This document shows, in pieces, positions 36,649 to 50,300 of a stretch of 64,000 nt of DNA. The position numbers were made by a program, and so were the translations under genes. The notes under the pieces are model-generated. The model was not told where the DNA came from, made no database searches, and saw only the letters and a program-made list of their open reading frames with translations. Position 1 is the stretch's first letter. Each line of letters starts with the position of its first letter. The DNA comes from Archivesica marissinica (taxonomy: Eukaryota > Mollusca > Bivalvia > Venerida > Vesicomyidae): contig CM026387.1 of the NCBI GenBank assembly GCA_014843695.1, forward strand, positions 79,505,536-79,569,535, written 5' to 3'.

Positions 36649-36989
36649 AGGTTTGTCGTAAAGCTTACAATGTTCCAATATGATCTAATTTCCAAATCTG
36701 GCCAAAATACATTTTAAACGCAGTGTGATATGTTTTTCTTTTTGTCATTGAATAGAATAGTTAATGGAAACATAAGTAATGAATTGCGGTCAATAGATTT
36801 CATCGGGGTATGAACTACATTCATTCCCTAAATAGAATGTGCATGCCCACCCCCAACAAATATTCCAATACATAAAATCATCATTCTTTGAAAATGGAAA
36901 CGAATAATTTACACAAATATTTTACACAAAACACAAATATTTGTGAAACAGCTGATGGTCACAACCTATGAAAGGGTGTCACTGTAACA
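36649..36989. other. Intergenic
   Basis: No gene or repeat seen. Confidence 0.4.
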
Positions 36990-37225
36990 ACAGTCAAACC
37001 TGTGTTAGTGGCCACCTCCATTAAGCAGCCAACCTGTATTAAGCAGCCAGTTTCAAGATTCCCAATATGTTGTTTTATTATAAGATTCACCTGTATTAAG
37101 CAGCCAGTTTCCACATTCCCAATATGTTGTTTTATTATAAGTTTCACCTGTATTAAGCAGAAACCTGTGCTAAGAACCCACTTTTGTTTGATTCTCTTGG
37201 CTGGCTGCTTAAGGTAGGTTTTACT
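36990..37225. mobile_element. CAGTCAAACCTGT-ended repeat, copy 1
   Basis: Left end ACAGTCAAACCTGTGTTAG; a 58-bp block with TTAAGCAGCCAGTTTC is repeated twice; the right side reads GGTAGGTTTTACTGTA, the approximate inverted end. Related pieces at 47728, 58773 and 59228. Probably a non-autonomous DNA transposon. Confidence 0.7.
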
Positions 37226-37917
37226 GTATGTACTATTGTTCACTCAAACACAACAAGCCACAGTATAATTTTTACAAATCAATACATAGTTTACATCAAC
37301 AAATTACTGACTGGAAACATTAACTTTATGCTAACTATATATGTAGAGTGGTGGAACCTATGCTCGGCGTAAATCCCACATGACCAGTATAAAATGTTAA
37401 TTGCACTTGCCATATATTATTATTTTCTTAAGTCGTAAAAACAACTTTCTAATCACTGTTGTTGACAGTTTTAGCTTCATCACGTGACCTTGCTGCTCAA
37501 TACAGCTATCGCAACGGTGTCGGTCGGCACCCGTTTATATGGGGAACTGAAGACTTCAGGGCACCTATGCACGGCGTACTTGTTATTTTTTATTTATCCA
37601 CCATAACTTGTTGAATATCTTATTATGATATAGTACATCATTGAATAAAAACACTTATTGGTCTTAATCAGAAATGGTATAGAAACTATTTTTCGCAACA
37701 GAATGCTATTGAACCATGCTTCAGCTCTGTCAGCGAAATTAGCCTAGAACTATATAAATATTTTAAATACAAATGAAAATGGAAAATACGCCAAGCATAG
37801 GAATACGCCGAGCATAGGTTCCACCATTCTAATATGTTAGTGCCATTTATGACCTATATTATAAGACTTGTCGGACAGTGCTCTCATGTATTCCTATTTA
37901 TTTGAATGTTGATGTTG
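37226..37917. other. Intergenic with a short inverted pair
   Basis: GGTGGAACCTATGCTCGGCG near 37352 pairs with CGCCGAGCATAGGTTCCACC near 37807, so 37350-37827 may be an inverted-repeat element of about 480 bp. No gene seen. Confidence 0.55.
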
Positions 37918-38150
37918 GTTCGTTTTGTTTATTGGGTTTAAAGTCGCACCAACAGCTTAGGTAATACGGCGAACCTCCAGCTATTATTGGCGGACGGGCA
38001 CCCGGGTAGAACCACAAACCTTCTGCAAGCCAGCTGGACAGCTTCCTCACATGAAATAATTTGACACCTCCCCCCACCCCCAGTGGGATTCGAACCTACA
38101 GCGGTGAGGGACAAGAAGTGAATTGAACGACCGTAACCACTCGGCTCCAT
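37918..38150 (-). mobile_element. S1 SINE
   Basis: Minus-strand head GAGCCGAGTGGTTACGGTCG, B box GGTTCGAATCCC, tail TTTAAACCC. Confidence 0.9.
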
Positions 38151-38317
38151 ATTTGAATGTTGAAAGAATGATCAGGCATTATGTCCTTTGTATACAAGTC
38201 AGACAGCTTAAAATTAGCTATATTAGTAATAATAGCTTAATTTACAATGCAGGCAGAGCATACTCTGTCAGTAAATCATTCTGTTTGTAGTCTGTGACAA
38301 TCAAGGTATTCCATGAT

Positions 38318-38394
38318 TTATTCTTGTCGCCTTAAATAGATGTCTTCATAGCCCTTCTCCTGCTCAGCAATTACAAATCCCTTGGCACAAAGGT
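38318..38394 (-). CDS. REC8: REC8-like last exon
   Basis: Acceptor CTTTATTTTGTAG; two bases complete a Tyr codon, then 24 codons and TAA. Encodes LCAKGFVIAEQEKGYEDIYL plus a short basic end, matching the last strand of the kleisin winged helix. AATAAA overlaps the stop codon. Confidence 0.8.
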
Positions 38395-41300
38395 CTACAA
38401 AATAAAGAAATGTCTACGGTAATTGGTAATAATTGATCCCTCAGCATATAATCTATTAAACATGTGATGATTGTGGAACATGTATGCCCACTTTGTGAAC
38501 TTAATTTCAATAGGATGAACGATTTAAAAGAGGATAGAAACTATTGCGCACATATCTGACCTTTGATTGCTATGCATGACCTCGATTGTGCTTATACTGA
38601 CCTGTGCATTGAGCTCAACACATCTACCCAATATGGTGAACTCAATATCTACCCAATATTGTGAACTCTGTATCTACTCAATATGGTGAACTCTGTATCT
38701 ACTCAATATGGTGAACTCTGTATCTACTCAATATGGTGAACTCAATATCTACTCAATATGGTGAACTCTGTATCTACTCAATATGGTGAACTCTGTATCT
38801 ACTCAATATGGTGAACTCTGTATCTACTCAATATGGTGAACTCTGTATCTACTCAATATGGTGAACTCTGTATCTACTCAATATGGTGAACTCAATATCT
38901 ACTCAATATGGTGAACTCTGTATCTACTCAATATGGTGAACTCTGTATCTACTCAATATGGTGAACTCTGTATCTACTCAATATGGTGAACTCAATATCT
39001 ACTCAATATGGTGAACTCTGTATCTACTCAATATGGTGAACTCTGTATCTACTCAATATGGTGAACTCTGTATCTACTCAATATGGTGAACTCTGTATCT
39101 ACTCAATATGGTGGACTCAATATCTACTCAATATTGTGAACTCCCACAGGCTAGCTTAAACTTGATTTAATTCACAACAATTGCTAAACAAACTTTAATA
39201 ACGTATATTAATCACTCTCGTTAATGTATCTGTGGTCATTTTTGTGAGAGGAAACCGGAGTACCCGGAGAAAACCGACCTGTCCGATCTGGCGAGAAGCG
39301 AACGTGCTAACCACTGTGCTAACTGATAGCCAAATCTCACAGGCTAGAACTAATCTAACAGGCTAGAACTAATCTCACAGGCTAGAACTAATCTCACAGG
39401 CTCGAACTAATCTAACAGGCTAGAACTAATCTAACAGGCTAGAACTAATCTAACAGGCTAGAACTAATCTAACAATCTCACAGGCTAGAACTAATCCCAC
39501 AGGCTAGAACTTATCTAACAGCTAGAACTAATCTCACAGGCTAGAACTTATCTAACAGGCTAGAACTAATCTCACAGGCTAGAACTAATCTCACAGGCTA
39601 GAACTAATCTAACAGGCCAGAACTAATCTAACAGGCTAGAACTAATCTAACAGGCTAGAACTAATCTCACAGGCTAGAACTAATCTAACAATCTCACAGG
39701 CTAGAACTAATCTAACAATCTCACAGGCTAGAACTAATCTAACAGGCTAGAACTAATCTAACAGGCTAGAACTAATCTCACAGGCTAGAACTAATCTAAC
39801 AGGCTAGAACTAATCTCACAGGCTAGAACTAATCTAACAGGCTAGAACTAATCTAACAGAACTAATCTAACAGGCTAGAACTAATCTAACAGGCTAGAAC
39901 TAATCTAACAGGCTAGAACTAATCTAACAGGCTAGAACTAATCTAACAGGCTAGAACTAATCTCACAGGCTAGAACTAATCTAACAATCTAACAGGCTAG
40001 AACTAATCTCACAGGCTAGAACTAATCTAACAATCTCACAGGCTAGAACTAATCTAACAATCTAACAGGCTAGAACTAATCTAACAGGCTAGAACTAATC
40101 TAACAGGCTAGAACTAATCTCACAGGCTAGAACTAATCTAACAGGCTAGAACTAATCTAACAGGCTAGAACTAATCTAACAGCCAGGAATTAATCTCAGA
40201 TCCACAGTATCTAATCCTTCATAAACTCACATAGAAGTGCAGTGAACATTTTAACAGCATGTTTTCTGTCGAAGAATTGAGGCGGACATATTTTGCAGAA
40301 TGTTGTATAGTGTCCACTATGAGATTCCACGTCATCGTCAATAGACCTGAAGAATTAAATTATCCATAAAAATCTGAAGGATGACTTTAGATTGATTCTG
40401 AAAGTTGTTAGCCGTTATTTCCTTATATAAATATATTCCTTTTGTATATATGTGGTCCTCTCTACATCTGAATTTTCGGTTTAAAAAGCCTTTACATTTG
40501 CGCCTCTTAGCCACTGTAGTTTATTTATGTCAAGAAAAACTAACGGACGACCCTACTGGTTTAAAAAGCCTTTACATTTGCGCCTCTTAGCCACTATAGT
40601 TTATTTATGTCAAGAAAAACTAACGGACGACCCTACTGGACAAAAGGCCCACCGGGGCTGCTGGCTCGGGCGGGCAGATAAGCTGAGAAACGCCAAAAGG
40701 AATTGAACGTGTCTGTTGTGAGAAGCACACCAGACAAACTTTATTATATTAAACAAGTAATTATAGAAGTCAACTAATTAAATGACAAGAGAGTAAAAAT
40801 ATGACATAAAGTTGGAAGATACAAAGTCCATCAGTCCCGCCAACCAAAGTGGCGAGGAGGCGCAAACCTAAGCAGAGGTAACCACACGAATGTAAGTACT
40901 GACATGTAAATAAAAGGCTATATACAATAAAATAGCAGTAAACTCTGCTGTACCCTTATCTGATCTCCCCCTGTTTCCTGTATCAGGGATACGGCTTACC
41001 TGAGAAACTCTTGCTGTACACTTATCTGATCTCCCCCTGTTTCCTCTATCAGGGGTACGGCTTACCTGAGAAACTCTTGCTGTACCCTTATCTGATCTCC
41101 CCCTGTTTCCTCTATCAGGGATATGGCTTACCTGGGAAACACTTGCTGTACCCTTATCTGATCTCCCCCTGTTTCCTCTATCAGTGGTACGGCTTACCTG
41201 AGAAACTCTTGCTGTACCCTTATCTGATCTCCCCCTTTTTCCTCTATCAGGGATACGTCTTACCTGAGGAACTCTTGCTGTACCCTTATCTGATCTCCCC

Positions 41301-44300
41301 TGTTTCCTCTATCAGGGGTACGTCTTACCTGAGAAACTCTTGCTGTACCCTTATCTGATCTCCCCCTGTTTCCTCTATCAGTGGTACGGCTTACCTGAGA
41401 AACTCTTGCTGTACCCTTATCTGATCTCCCCCTGTTTCCTCTATCAGGGGTACGGCTTACCTGAGAAACTCTTGCTGTACCCTTATCTGATCTCCCCCTG
41501 TTCTTATCAGGGTAGGCTTACTGAGAACTCTTGCTGTACCTTCTGTTTTGTTTTTGGGTGTTTGGGTTTGTTTATCTCCCCTGTTTCCTCTATCAGGGAT
41601 ACGGCTTACCTGAGAAACTCTTGCTGTACCCTTATCTGATCTCCCCCTGTTTCCTCTATCAGGGATACGGCTTACCTGAGAAGCTCTTGCTGTACCCTTA
41701 TCTGATCTCCCCCTGTTTCCTTTATCAGGGATACGGCTTACCTGAGAAGCTCTTGCTGTACCCTTATCTGATCTCCCCCTTTTTCCTGTATCAGGGGTAC
41801 GGCTTACCTGAGAAGCTCTTGTTGAAACCTTTCCTGATCTTCCCCTTTTTCCTCTATCAGGGGTACGGCTATGTACCGCTCCTCTACGACATCATAGAGC
41901 GTGCGTGCCGCGGATGTATGACTTGTGTGAAGACTGGTTGCTGATGGTACTTCCTGAACTGATACATCTCCTTGATTCTCGCAGACCGACACGGATTCTG
42001 TTCTACGCCTGTTATATTGCAGAAAAACAGTGCTATTTGTGAGTACTCAAGTCTAGAGTGCTGCGACAATGAGAAACATTAGTCAGTTACTGCCCCTGAA
42101 TAAAAGTATATTGGTTTCCTCTGTTTTTATCGGTGTTTCGTTTGCACCACATGCTATCCATTTTAATCCGTTTATCTCATCTTATAATTATTAAATCTAG
42201 ACAAGACATTACTCGCCCAGATGCATTTATGCAGTGGCAAGTATTAACCCATTCAACACCAAGTAACTCACATGGACTGGTCCATGATATTCATAAACCA
42301 ATAAATGAATCAGAAAATCACATTTGGACAAGTTCATTTATCAAAATGGGTAATTATGTCTAAAAATAGTCATATCACTGGCAAAAAGTGCAGATCCTGA
42401 TGAGACAGCTCGTCACGAGCCGGCTCATCTGGATCTACACATTTTGTAAGCCTATTTAGAGGTCTGTGGTGTTGAAAGGGTTAATAAAGGTAAAGGATCG
42501 ACTGCAATTCTTCAGCATATCCAATGGATACTATAATGTAAAAATTTGTCATCAATTAAGTAACATGATTTTGATAAAATTACATTTGGCTAGTGAACAG
42601 CAGTAAAAACGGATTCCAACTAAAAGGACTAATATACATTTCAGGATAAATCACACTGTAGCTGTCAAGGGAGGTAATAGAACCAGAAATGTCTCTCATT
42701 CTATTGTAGAATTCTGTCAAATGTCACGGAATGGGTCTTCTTGGTAGACGAGACAGACATTCTGGGGGTTATCCTATTTTCCTACTTTTTTACAGAAAAT
42801 TATTGACCTCTTAGAATGCCAACATGAGCCATAATGCTAATGATATTAAAATGGGAACCTAACCCTTATATAGTAGAACAGGTGCTTTTAATGGGAACCT
42901 AACTCTTAATATAGTAGAACAGGTGTTTTAATGGGAACCTAACCCATATATAGTAGAACAGGTGTTTTAATGGGAACCTAACCCTAATATAATAGAACAG
43001 GTGTTTTAATGGGAATCTAACCCTAACATAGAAGAACATGTGTTTTAAGAACAGGTGTTTTTAATGGGAACCTAACTCTAATATAATAGAACAGGTGTTT
43101 TAATGGGAACCTAACCCTAATATAGAAGAACAGGTGTTTTAATGGGAACCTAACTAATATAATAGAACAGGTGTTTTAATGGGAACCTAACCCATATATA
43201 GTAGAACAGGTGTTTTAATGGGAACCTAACCCATATATAGTAGAACAGGTGTTTTTAATGGGAACCTAACCATAATATAATAGAACAGGTGTTTTAATGG
43301 GAACCTAACCCTAACATAGAAGAACATGTGTTTTAAGAACAGGTGTTTTTAATGGGAACCTAACTATAATATAATAGAACAGGTGTTTTAATGGGAACCT
43401 AACCCATATATAGTAGAACAGGTGTTTTAATGGGAACCTAACCCTAATATAGAAGAACAGGTGTTTTAATGGGAACCTAACTAATATAATAGAACAGGTG
43501 TTTTAATGGGAACCTAACCCATATATAGTAGAACAGGTGTTTTAATGGGAACCTAACCCATATATAGTAGAACAGGTGTTTTTAATGGGAACCTAACCAT
43601 AATATAATAGAACAGGTGTTTTAATGGGAACCTAACCCTAACATAGAAGAACATGTGTTTTAAGAACAGGTGTTTTTAATGGGAACCTAACTATAATATA
43701 ATAGAACAGGTGTTTTAATGGGAACCTAACCCTAATATAGAAGAACAGTTATTTGAATGGGAACCTAACCCTAATATAGTAGAACAGGGGTTTTAATGGG
43801 AACCTAACCCTAATACAGTAGAACAGGTGTTTTACTAAATCAACTCATTGGTTATGTTTTTAACCCTGGTAGAACTGTAATGTACTTAAATAACACATTA
43901 AGACAGACAATATAACCTCATAAAACAGTTTTAACACCACAAACACTAACATTCTAACAATGGAATAACAAGAAATGACGACTGCCGACATTATGCCGAC
44001 AGATTGCTTGTAATTGATTGGTGAAAACACAGAATTAAGGAGTAAACGTTCGGTCGGGCGTCCGGTTTTCAGGGGGTAATTAAAAATAATGGGAGGGGTT
44101 TTCGGTTTATATTGTTTGTTTTTTCACAATGATATCGGGACTGGGAAAAACGTCCAGTTTGGAGGGAATTCCGACTTAGAGGTTCCAGTTTTGATGGGTC
44201 ATACTGTATACCTACTTTCTGGTACTTATCCTGGTTTTTCCAGATTGTCTACTGTCGTCCAGAACCAGTGACTCTTCAAGGCCCGCTGCTCTTCGTTCTT

Positions 44301-47300
44301 CAAAGCTCATTATAGAAGCGTCTCTCTGTACCTCAATTAAGGACAACTCACGAGTCGGAGTTCCTGCCGTGGACTGAAAACAACTTAAAGACATATTACT
44401 GCTCAATAAAAACCTGGACGACTCATACCCGGTAATAGTCAATTTATATTACCGTACTTACTCGCCTATAAGACGGGATTTTTATCACCAGATTATTGCT
44501 TCAAAGTGGCTTCCCGTCTTATAAGCAAGTGATACTTAAATTCTAACTCAATAATTGATGACCTTTGAAATAACTGATAGTGTGTAACATAAGAATAGAC
44601 TTTTACAGCTCTATCTGTAAACTGAACGTGAATAGCATTTTAGCAAATCAAATTTATTGTTGTGCATCAGCGCATATTTTGTTTAATGATTTGACATAAT
44701 TTACAGCGCTTTTACAGTACAATTTGTTTGATCTTTATTTCTGAGTTTCCATTTTCTCAATACGTCTTATGTGCGGGTCTATGCAAAATACCACTTATTT
44801 AAGACCAAAGTTGGGGGATCGTCTTATAGTCGAGATCGTCTCATAGGCGAGTAAATACGAAACTGGTGGTCTATAATTATAGAGTTGTGTGGATTTCTAA
44901 AGTTTCTCTTGTTGCATCACTGTTATCTAAACCACACCCACGATGCAATGGCACAATCCATTATGAATCCTGTAGGTGTTCTATATATACTGACACTCAT
45001 GTCTTATGTCAACAAACTCCAAAATTACTTTGAACAATCTTTGCAAATTCATTTAACGTCGTAAAAATTGCTGTTATATGCCAATATCCACTGGAATTAT
45101 ATGCTCTTTGTGTGTGTTTTACGTTTATTTATCGTCGCTACCGGTTGCCCATATGAGCGACGCCTCCTGAAGAGATCGAGTCATTTTAGAGGATAGTGCA
45201 ATGATACAGACAGAGACCCATTCCAGAGTCTTCTCTGGTTCTTTGACGTGCACGGTGTAAAGCACCGACATGAGACCTCGGTTTAACGGCCCATCTGAAA
45301 GACGGTTAATTTTATCAGGGTCAGACAGGGGATCGAACCTGCGAATTACCAGTCCAGTGTGTTACCACTGGACTACAGATCCATCTGATATGCACTTTTG
45401 TTAAAAATCCATGTCTTTGTATTGAAAATGTTTGTATTTGCTATAAACATATATATACATGTTTTATGCCTTAAACTGAATTGAATATACTGGACAGTAT
45501 ACTAGCATATATGAGCTTTTGTACACTACTATATATTTGTCCAGTCTACGCATTGTTTACACGATCCAGAATAAGGACACACTAAGTGTATACAAATTTA
45601 TTTTAGCTCGATTGCGAAACAAGTTCTTACAACTTATATTAATCACCCACAAGACCTCATTCCTGATGGAATCCATCGCCACGAGGGAGAGAGAAGAGGC
45701 AATGTGGAATTTAAATGCCTTACCTAAGGGCACAATCGTAACGGCTCCAGTGGGGCTTGAACTCTGGGCCTTTCGTACCTGAAGTGAACGCGCTACCCCT
45801 GCGCTATCACAACTTCCACTTAATAGCTGACAATTCCATTCTCATCTAATTATGCAGAAAGTTTTCTTACCGCCGATAGCTTCCTCATTTCTTCAATCGA
45901 CTCTTCCATATTCCTAGATTTCCTTTTCCTTCTCTCTATGAAATAACAAGACATGATTATAAAACAGTATTACACTAGAATTATAATATATCTACAACAC
46001 CGTTTTCACTGAAACCGTCCCAAGTTCCAAGGGTGTTCTCTAGAATTTCAAGGGGTGCTAATCACATTACAACTCATTTAACCCATAAACCTGCCAATCA
46101 CAATTAAAGTCGCTTTGGTAAACAGCACAGAACGTCTAATCAGGGCTATACGGATAGTGGAGCTAAGACACTGAATAGCAAACAACATAGATCCTGATCA
46201 GATATGTTATGGCGCGGCTGATCTGGATCTATGTTGTTTGCACATTCCGTCCAATTTATGCGGCAGGTTATGGTTTAAGCTTAATGCTGAGACAACAATA
46301 TGTAGTGGACTATGGTATTCAACAATGGCAACAAGCATTGAAATGCAGACACGTGTTTCTCATAAACATTGCAGACAATCTTTTGTGCTATTTTAAATAT
46401 TCAAAGGGCGATAACTCAATCAAGATTGGAACATGACAACAACATGCTCAACTATATTCGGTACTGAACAATCTGCTATAGTATTGTTGAAATATGCCAA
46501 GGGGTGAGTTTGTTTATACAAATTTGATTTAGCTCCATTGCGAAACAAGTTACTACAACTTATATTAATCACACTCGAGACCTCATTCCTGATGGAATCC
46601 ATCGCCACGAGGGAGAGAAGATGCAATGCAGAATTTAAATGCCTTGTCTAAGGGCCCAATCGTAACAGCTACAGCTGGGCACGAACTCCGGACCATTCGC
46701 ACCTAAAGTGAACAAATACTAGTGTGAATAAACTTTGTTCATGAAAGCAAAGGGTGCAGGGTCATTTTCAGTTAAGTTATTAAATTAATTAGTATATAGA
46801 AATGACAATGTGACAACACTACATTCAGAAAATCCTTCATCCTTATGGAAACAAAGTGCAAATAGACAGGGCAATATGGTCGTATGTATCACCTGGCTGA
46901 GCAGGTAAAACTGGAGAAAGTACTGGCTGTGGCATGCCGGGTACATCATCGCCTGGCTGTTGCATTCTGGGTAGATCATCGCCTGGCTGTTGCATGCTGG
47001 GTAGTTCATCGCCTGGCTGTTGCATGCTGGGTAGTTCACTTCCTGGTAGTTGCAAGGTGGATACCTCAATGTCGGGAATCCTGCCAGCTTCCGGTGGCTC
47101 CATCTGGGACTGATCAGGGGCAAGTAACTCTGGTAGAACAGACAGTTGTTGGGGTGGTGAAACAGCCTCTGCAAGTTTTTCCTCAGGAACATTTCTAAGG
47201 AAACGAGCATTTCTTGCCCACAGCTTCAACCAAGGTTCTCTTCTCAACTCTAAAATATAATGAGTACAGGAGAGATAGCATAACCCATTCAACACCAAGT

Positions 47301-50300
47301 AACTGACATGGTACATGATATTCATAGACCAATAAATTAATACAAAAAATACATTTGGACAAGTTCATTTATCAAAATGGGTAATTTTGTCTAGTAATAT
47401 TACTGGCAAAAAGTGTAGATCCTGATGAGAGTCCAGTGGTAAGTAGTCCAGTGGTAACACGTTGGACTGGTACTCCAGGGATCGCAGGTGCGATCCCCCA
47501 TCTGACCCTAATAAAATTAACAGTCTTTCAGATGGGACATTTAAACCGAGGTCTCGTGTCGGTGCTGTACACCGTGCACGTAATAGAACCAGAGGAGACT
47601 CTGGAATGGGTCTCTGTCTGTATCATTGCACTATCCCCCAAAAATCTAAAATGACTTAATCTCTTCAGGAGGCGTCGCTCATATGGGCAACCGGTAGCGA
47701 CGATAAATAAACGTAAAGCACACACTGTATATTAAGCAGCCAGTTTCCAGATTCACAATATGTTGGTTTACTATAAATATGAACCCTATTAAGCAGCCAC
47801 TTTCTGTGATTCCCATGGCTGGTTTCTTAATACAGGTTTGACTGTAAGATGACACCCCCTAATTTAGTTTTATATATGTGATATTTTGCATAGGCACATC
47901 TATAAGACGGGTTGAGAAAATGGAAACAACCAAACAAATTAATTAAACACTGTACATGTAACTTATCATAAAAGTGCATTTAGTCAGTAAAATCAATTAA
48001 CATGCATTTTTTCGCATAAGCTGTAATTGTAATTAACCCTTTCAACCCCACAGGCCTCTAAATAGGCACATGAAAAGTGTAGATCCAGATGAGCCGGCTC
48101 GTGATGAGCCGTCTCATCAGGATCTGCACTTTTTTGCCAGTAATAATTATTACTATTTTTAGATAAAATTACCCATTTTGATAAATGAACTGGTCCAAAG
48201 GTAATTTTCTTATTAATTTATTGGTGTGAAAATATTACGCACCAGTCCATGTCAGTTACTTGGGGTTGAATGGGTTAACGTTCAACAAGCATTTAGCAAA
48301 ATGAAGTGGTATCACTAATCTCGCGTAAGTCGGGATTCAACTCCAATTCCTGAACGTTTTGGAAAATATGCCAATAGCAGACCGTAGGATAAACTTCCTT
48401 TGGCAAAAGACAATATCTCATCATTTCTAAGCAAATTGATCCAAAAGGTACCACCGAGCTCACCAAACACCCGAGTCGGCTGACTCAAATGTCTTGTAAA
48501 TACCAGCCCACCAAACACCCGAGTCGGCTGACTCAAATGTCTTGTAAATACCAGCCCACCAAACACTCGAGTTGGCTGACTCAAATGTCTTGTAAATACC
48601 AGCCCACCAAACACCCGAGTCAGCTGACTCAAATGTCTTGTAAATACCAGCCCACCAAACACCCGAGTCGGTTGACTCAAATGTCTTGTAAATACCAGCC
48701 CACCAAACACCCGAGTCGGCTGACTCAAATGTCTTGTAAATACCAGCCCACCAAACACCCGAGTCGATTGACTCAAATGTCTTGTAAATACCAGCCCACC
48801 AAACACCGAGTCGACTGACTCAAATGTCTTGTAAATACCAGCCCACCAAACACCCGAGTCGACTGACTCAAATGTCTTGTAAATACCAGCCCACCAAACA
48901 CCCGAGTCGACTGACTCAAATGTCTTGTAAATACCAGCCCACCAAACACCCGAGTCGGCTGACTCAAATGTCTTGTAAATACCAGCCCACCAAACACCCG
49001 AGTCGGCTGACTCAAATGTCTTGTAAATACCAGCCCACCAAACATCGAGTCGGCTGACTCAAATGTCTTGTAAATACCAGCCCACCAAACACCCGAGTCG
49101 GCTGACTCAAATGTCTTGTAAATACCAGCCCACCAAACACCCGAGTCGGTTGACTCAAATGTCTTGTAAATACCAGCCCACCAAACACCCGAGTCGGCTG
49201 ACTCAAATGTCTTGTAAATACCAGCCCACCAAACACCCGAGTCGACTGACTCAAATGTCTTGTAAATACCAGCCCACCAAACACCCGAGTCGGCTGACTC
49301 AAATGTCTTGTAAATACCAGCCCACCAAACACCCGAGTCGACTGACTCAAATGTCTTGTAAATACCAGCCCACCAAACACCCGAGTCGGCTGACTCAAAT
49401 GTCTTGTAAATACCAGCCCACCAAACACCCGAGTCGGCTGACTCAAATGTCTTGTAAATACCAGCCCACCAAACACCCGAGTCGGCTGACTCAAATGTCT
49501 TGTAAATACCAGCCCACCAAACACCCGAGTCGGCTGACTCAAATGTCTTGTAAATACCAGCCCACCAAACACCCGAGTCGGTTGACTCAAATGTCTTGTA
49601 AATACCAGCCCACCAAACACCCGAGTCGGCTGACTCAAATGTCTTGTAAATACCAGCCCACCAAACACCCGAGTCGACTGACTCAAATGTTTGTAAATAC
49701 CAGCCCACCAAACACCCGAGTCGGCTGACTCAAATGTCTTGTAAATACCAGCCCACCAAACACCCGAGTCGACTGACTCAAATGTCTTGTAAATACCAGC
49801 CCACCAAACACCCGAGTCGGCTGACTCAAATGTCTTGTAAATACCAGCCCACCAAACACCCGAGTCGGTGACTCAAATGTCTTGTAAATACCAGCCACCA
49901 AACACCCGAGTCGGCTGACTCAAATGTCTTGTAAATACCAGCCCACCAAACACCCGAGTCGACTGACTCAAATGTCTTGTAAATACCAGCCCACCAAACA
50001 CCCGAGTCGGCTGACTCAAATGTCTTGTAAATACCAGCCCACCAAACACCCGAGTCGACTGACTCAAATGTCTTGTAAATACCAGCCCACCAAACACCTG
50101 AGTCGGCTGACTCAAATGTCTTGTAAATACCAGCCCACCAAACACCCGAGTCGGCTGACTCAAATGTCTTGTAAATACCAGTCCACCAAACACCCGAGTC
50201 GACTGACTCAAATGTCTTGTAAATACCAGCCCACCAAACACCCGAGTCGGCTGACTCAAATGTCTTGTAAATACCAGCCCACCAAACACCCGAGTCGGCT

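Noticed and set aside
41011..41944. LLYPYLISP-type repetitive ORFs, plus strand
   Set aside because: They are the antisense of the exon-derived 66-bp array.
44089..44271. Plus-strand ORF at 44.1 kb
   Set aside because: Overlaps the opposite-strand REC8-like exon and has no splice or family support.
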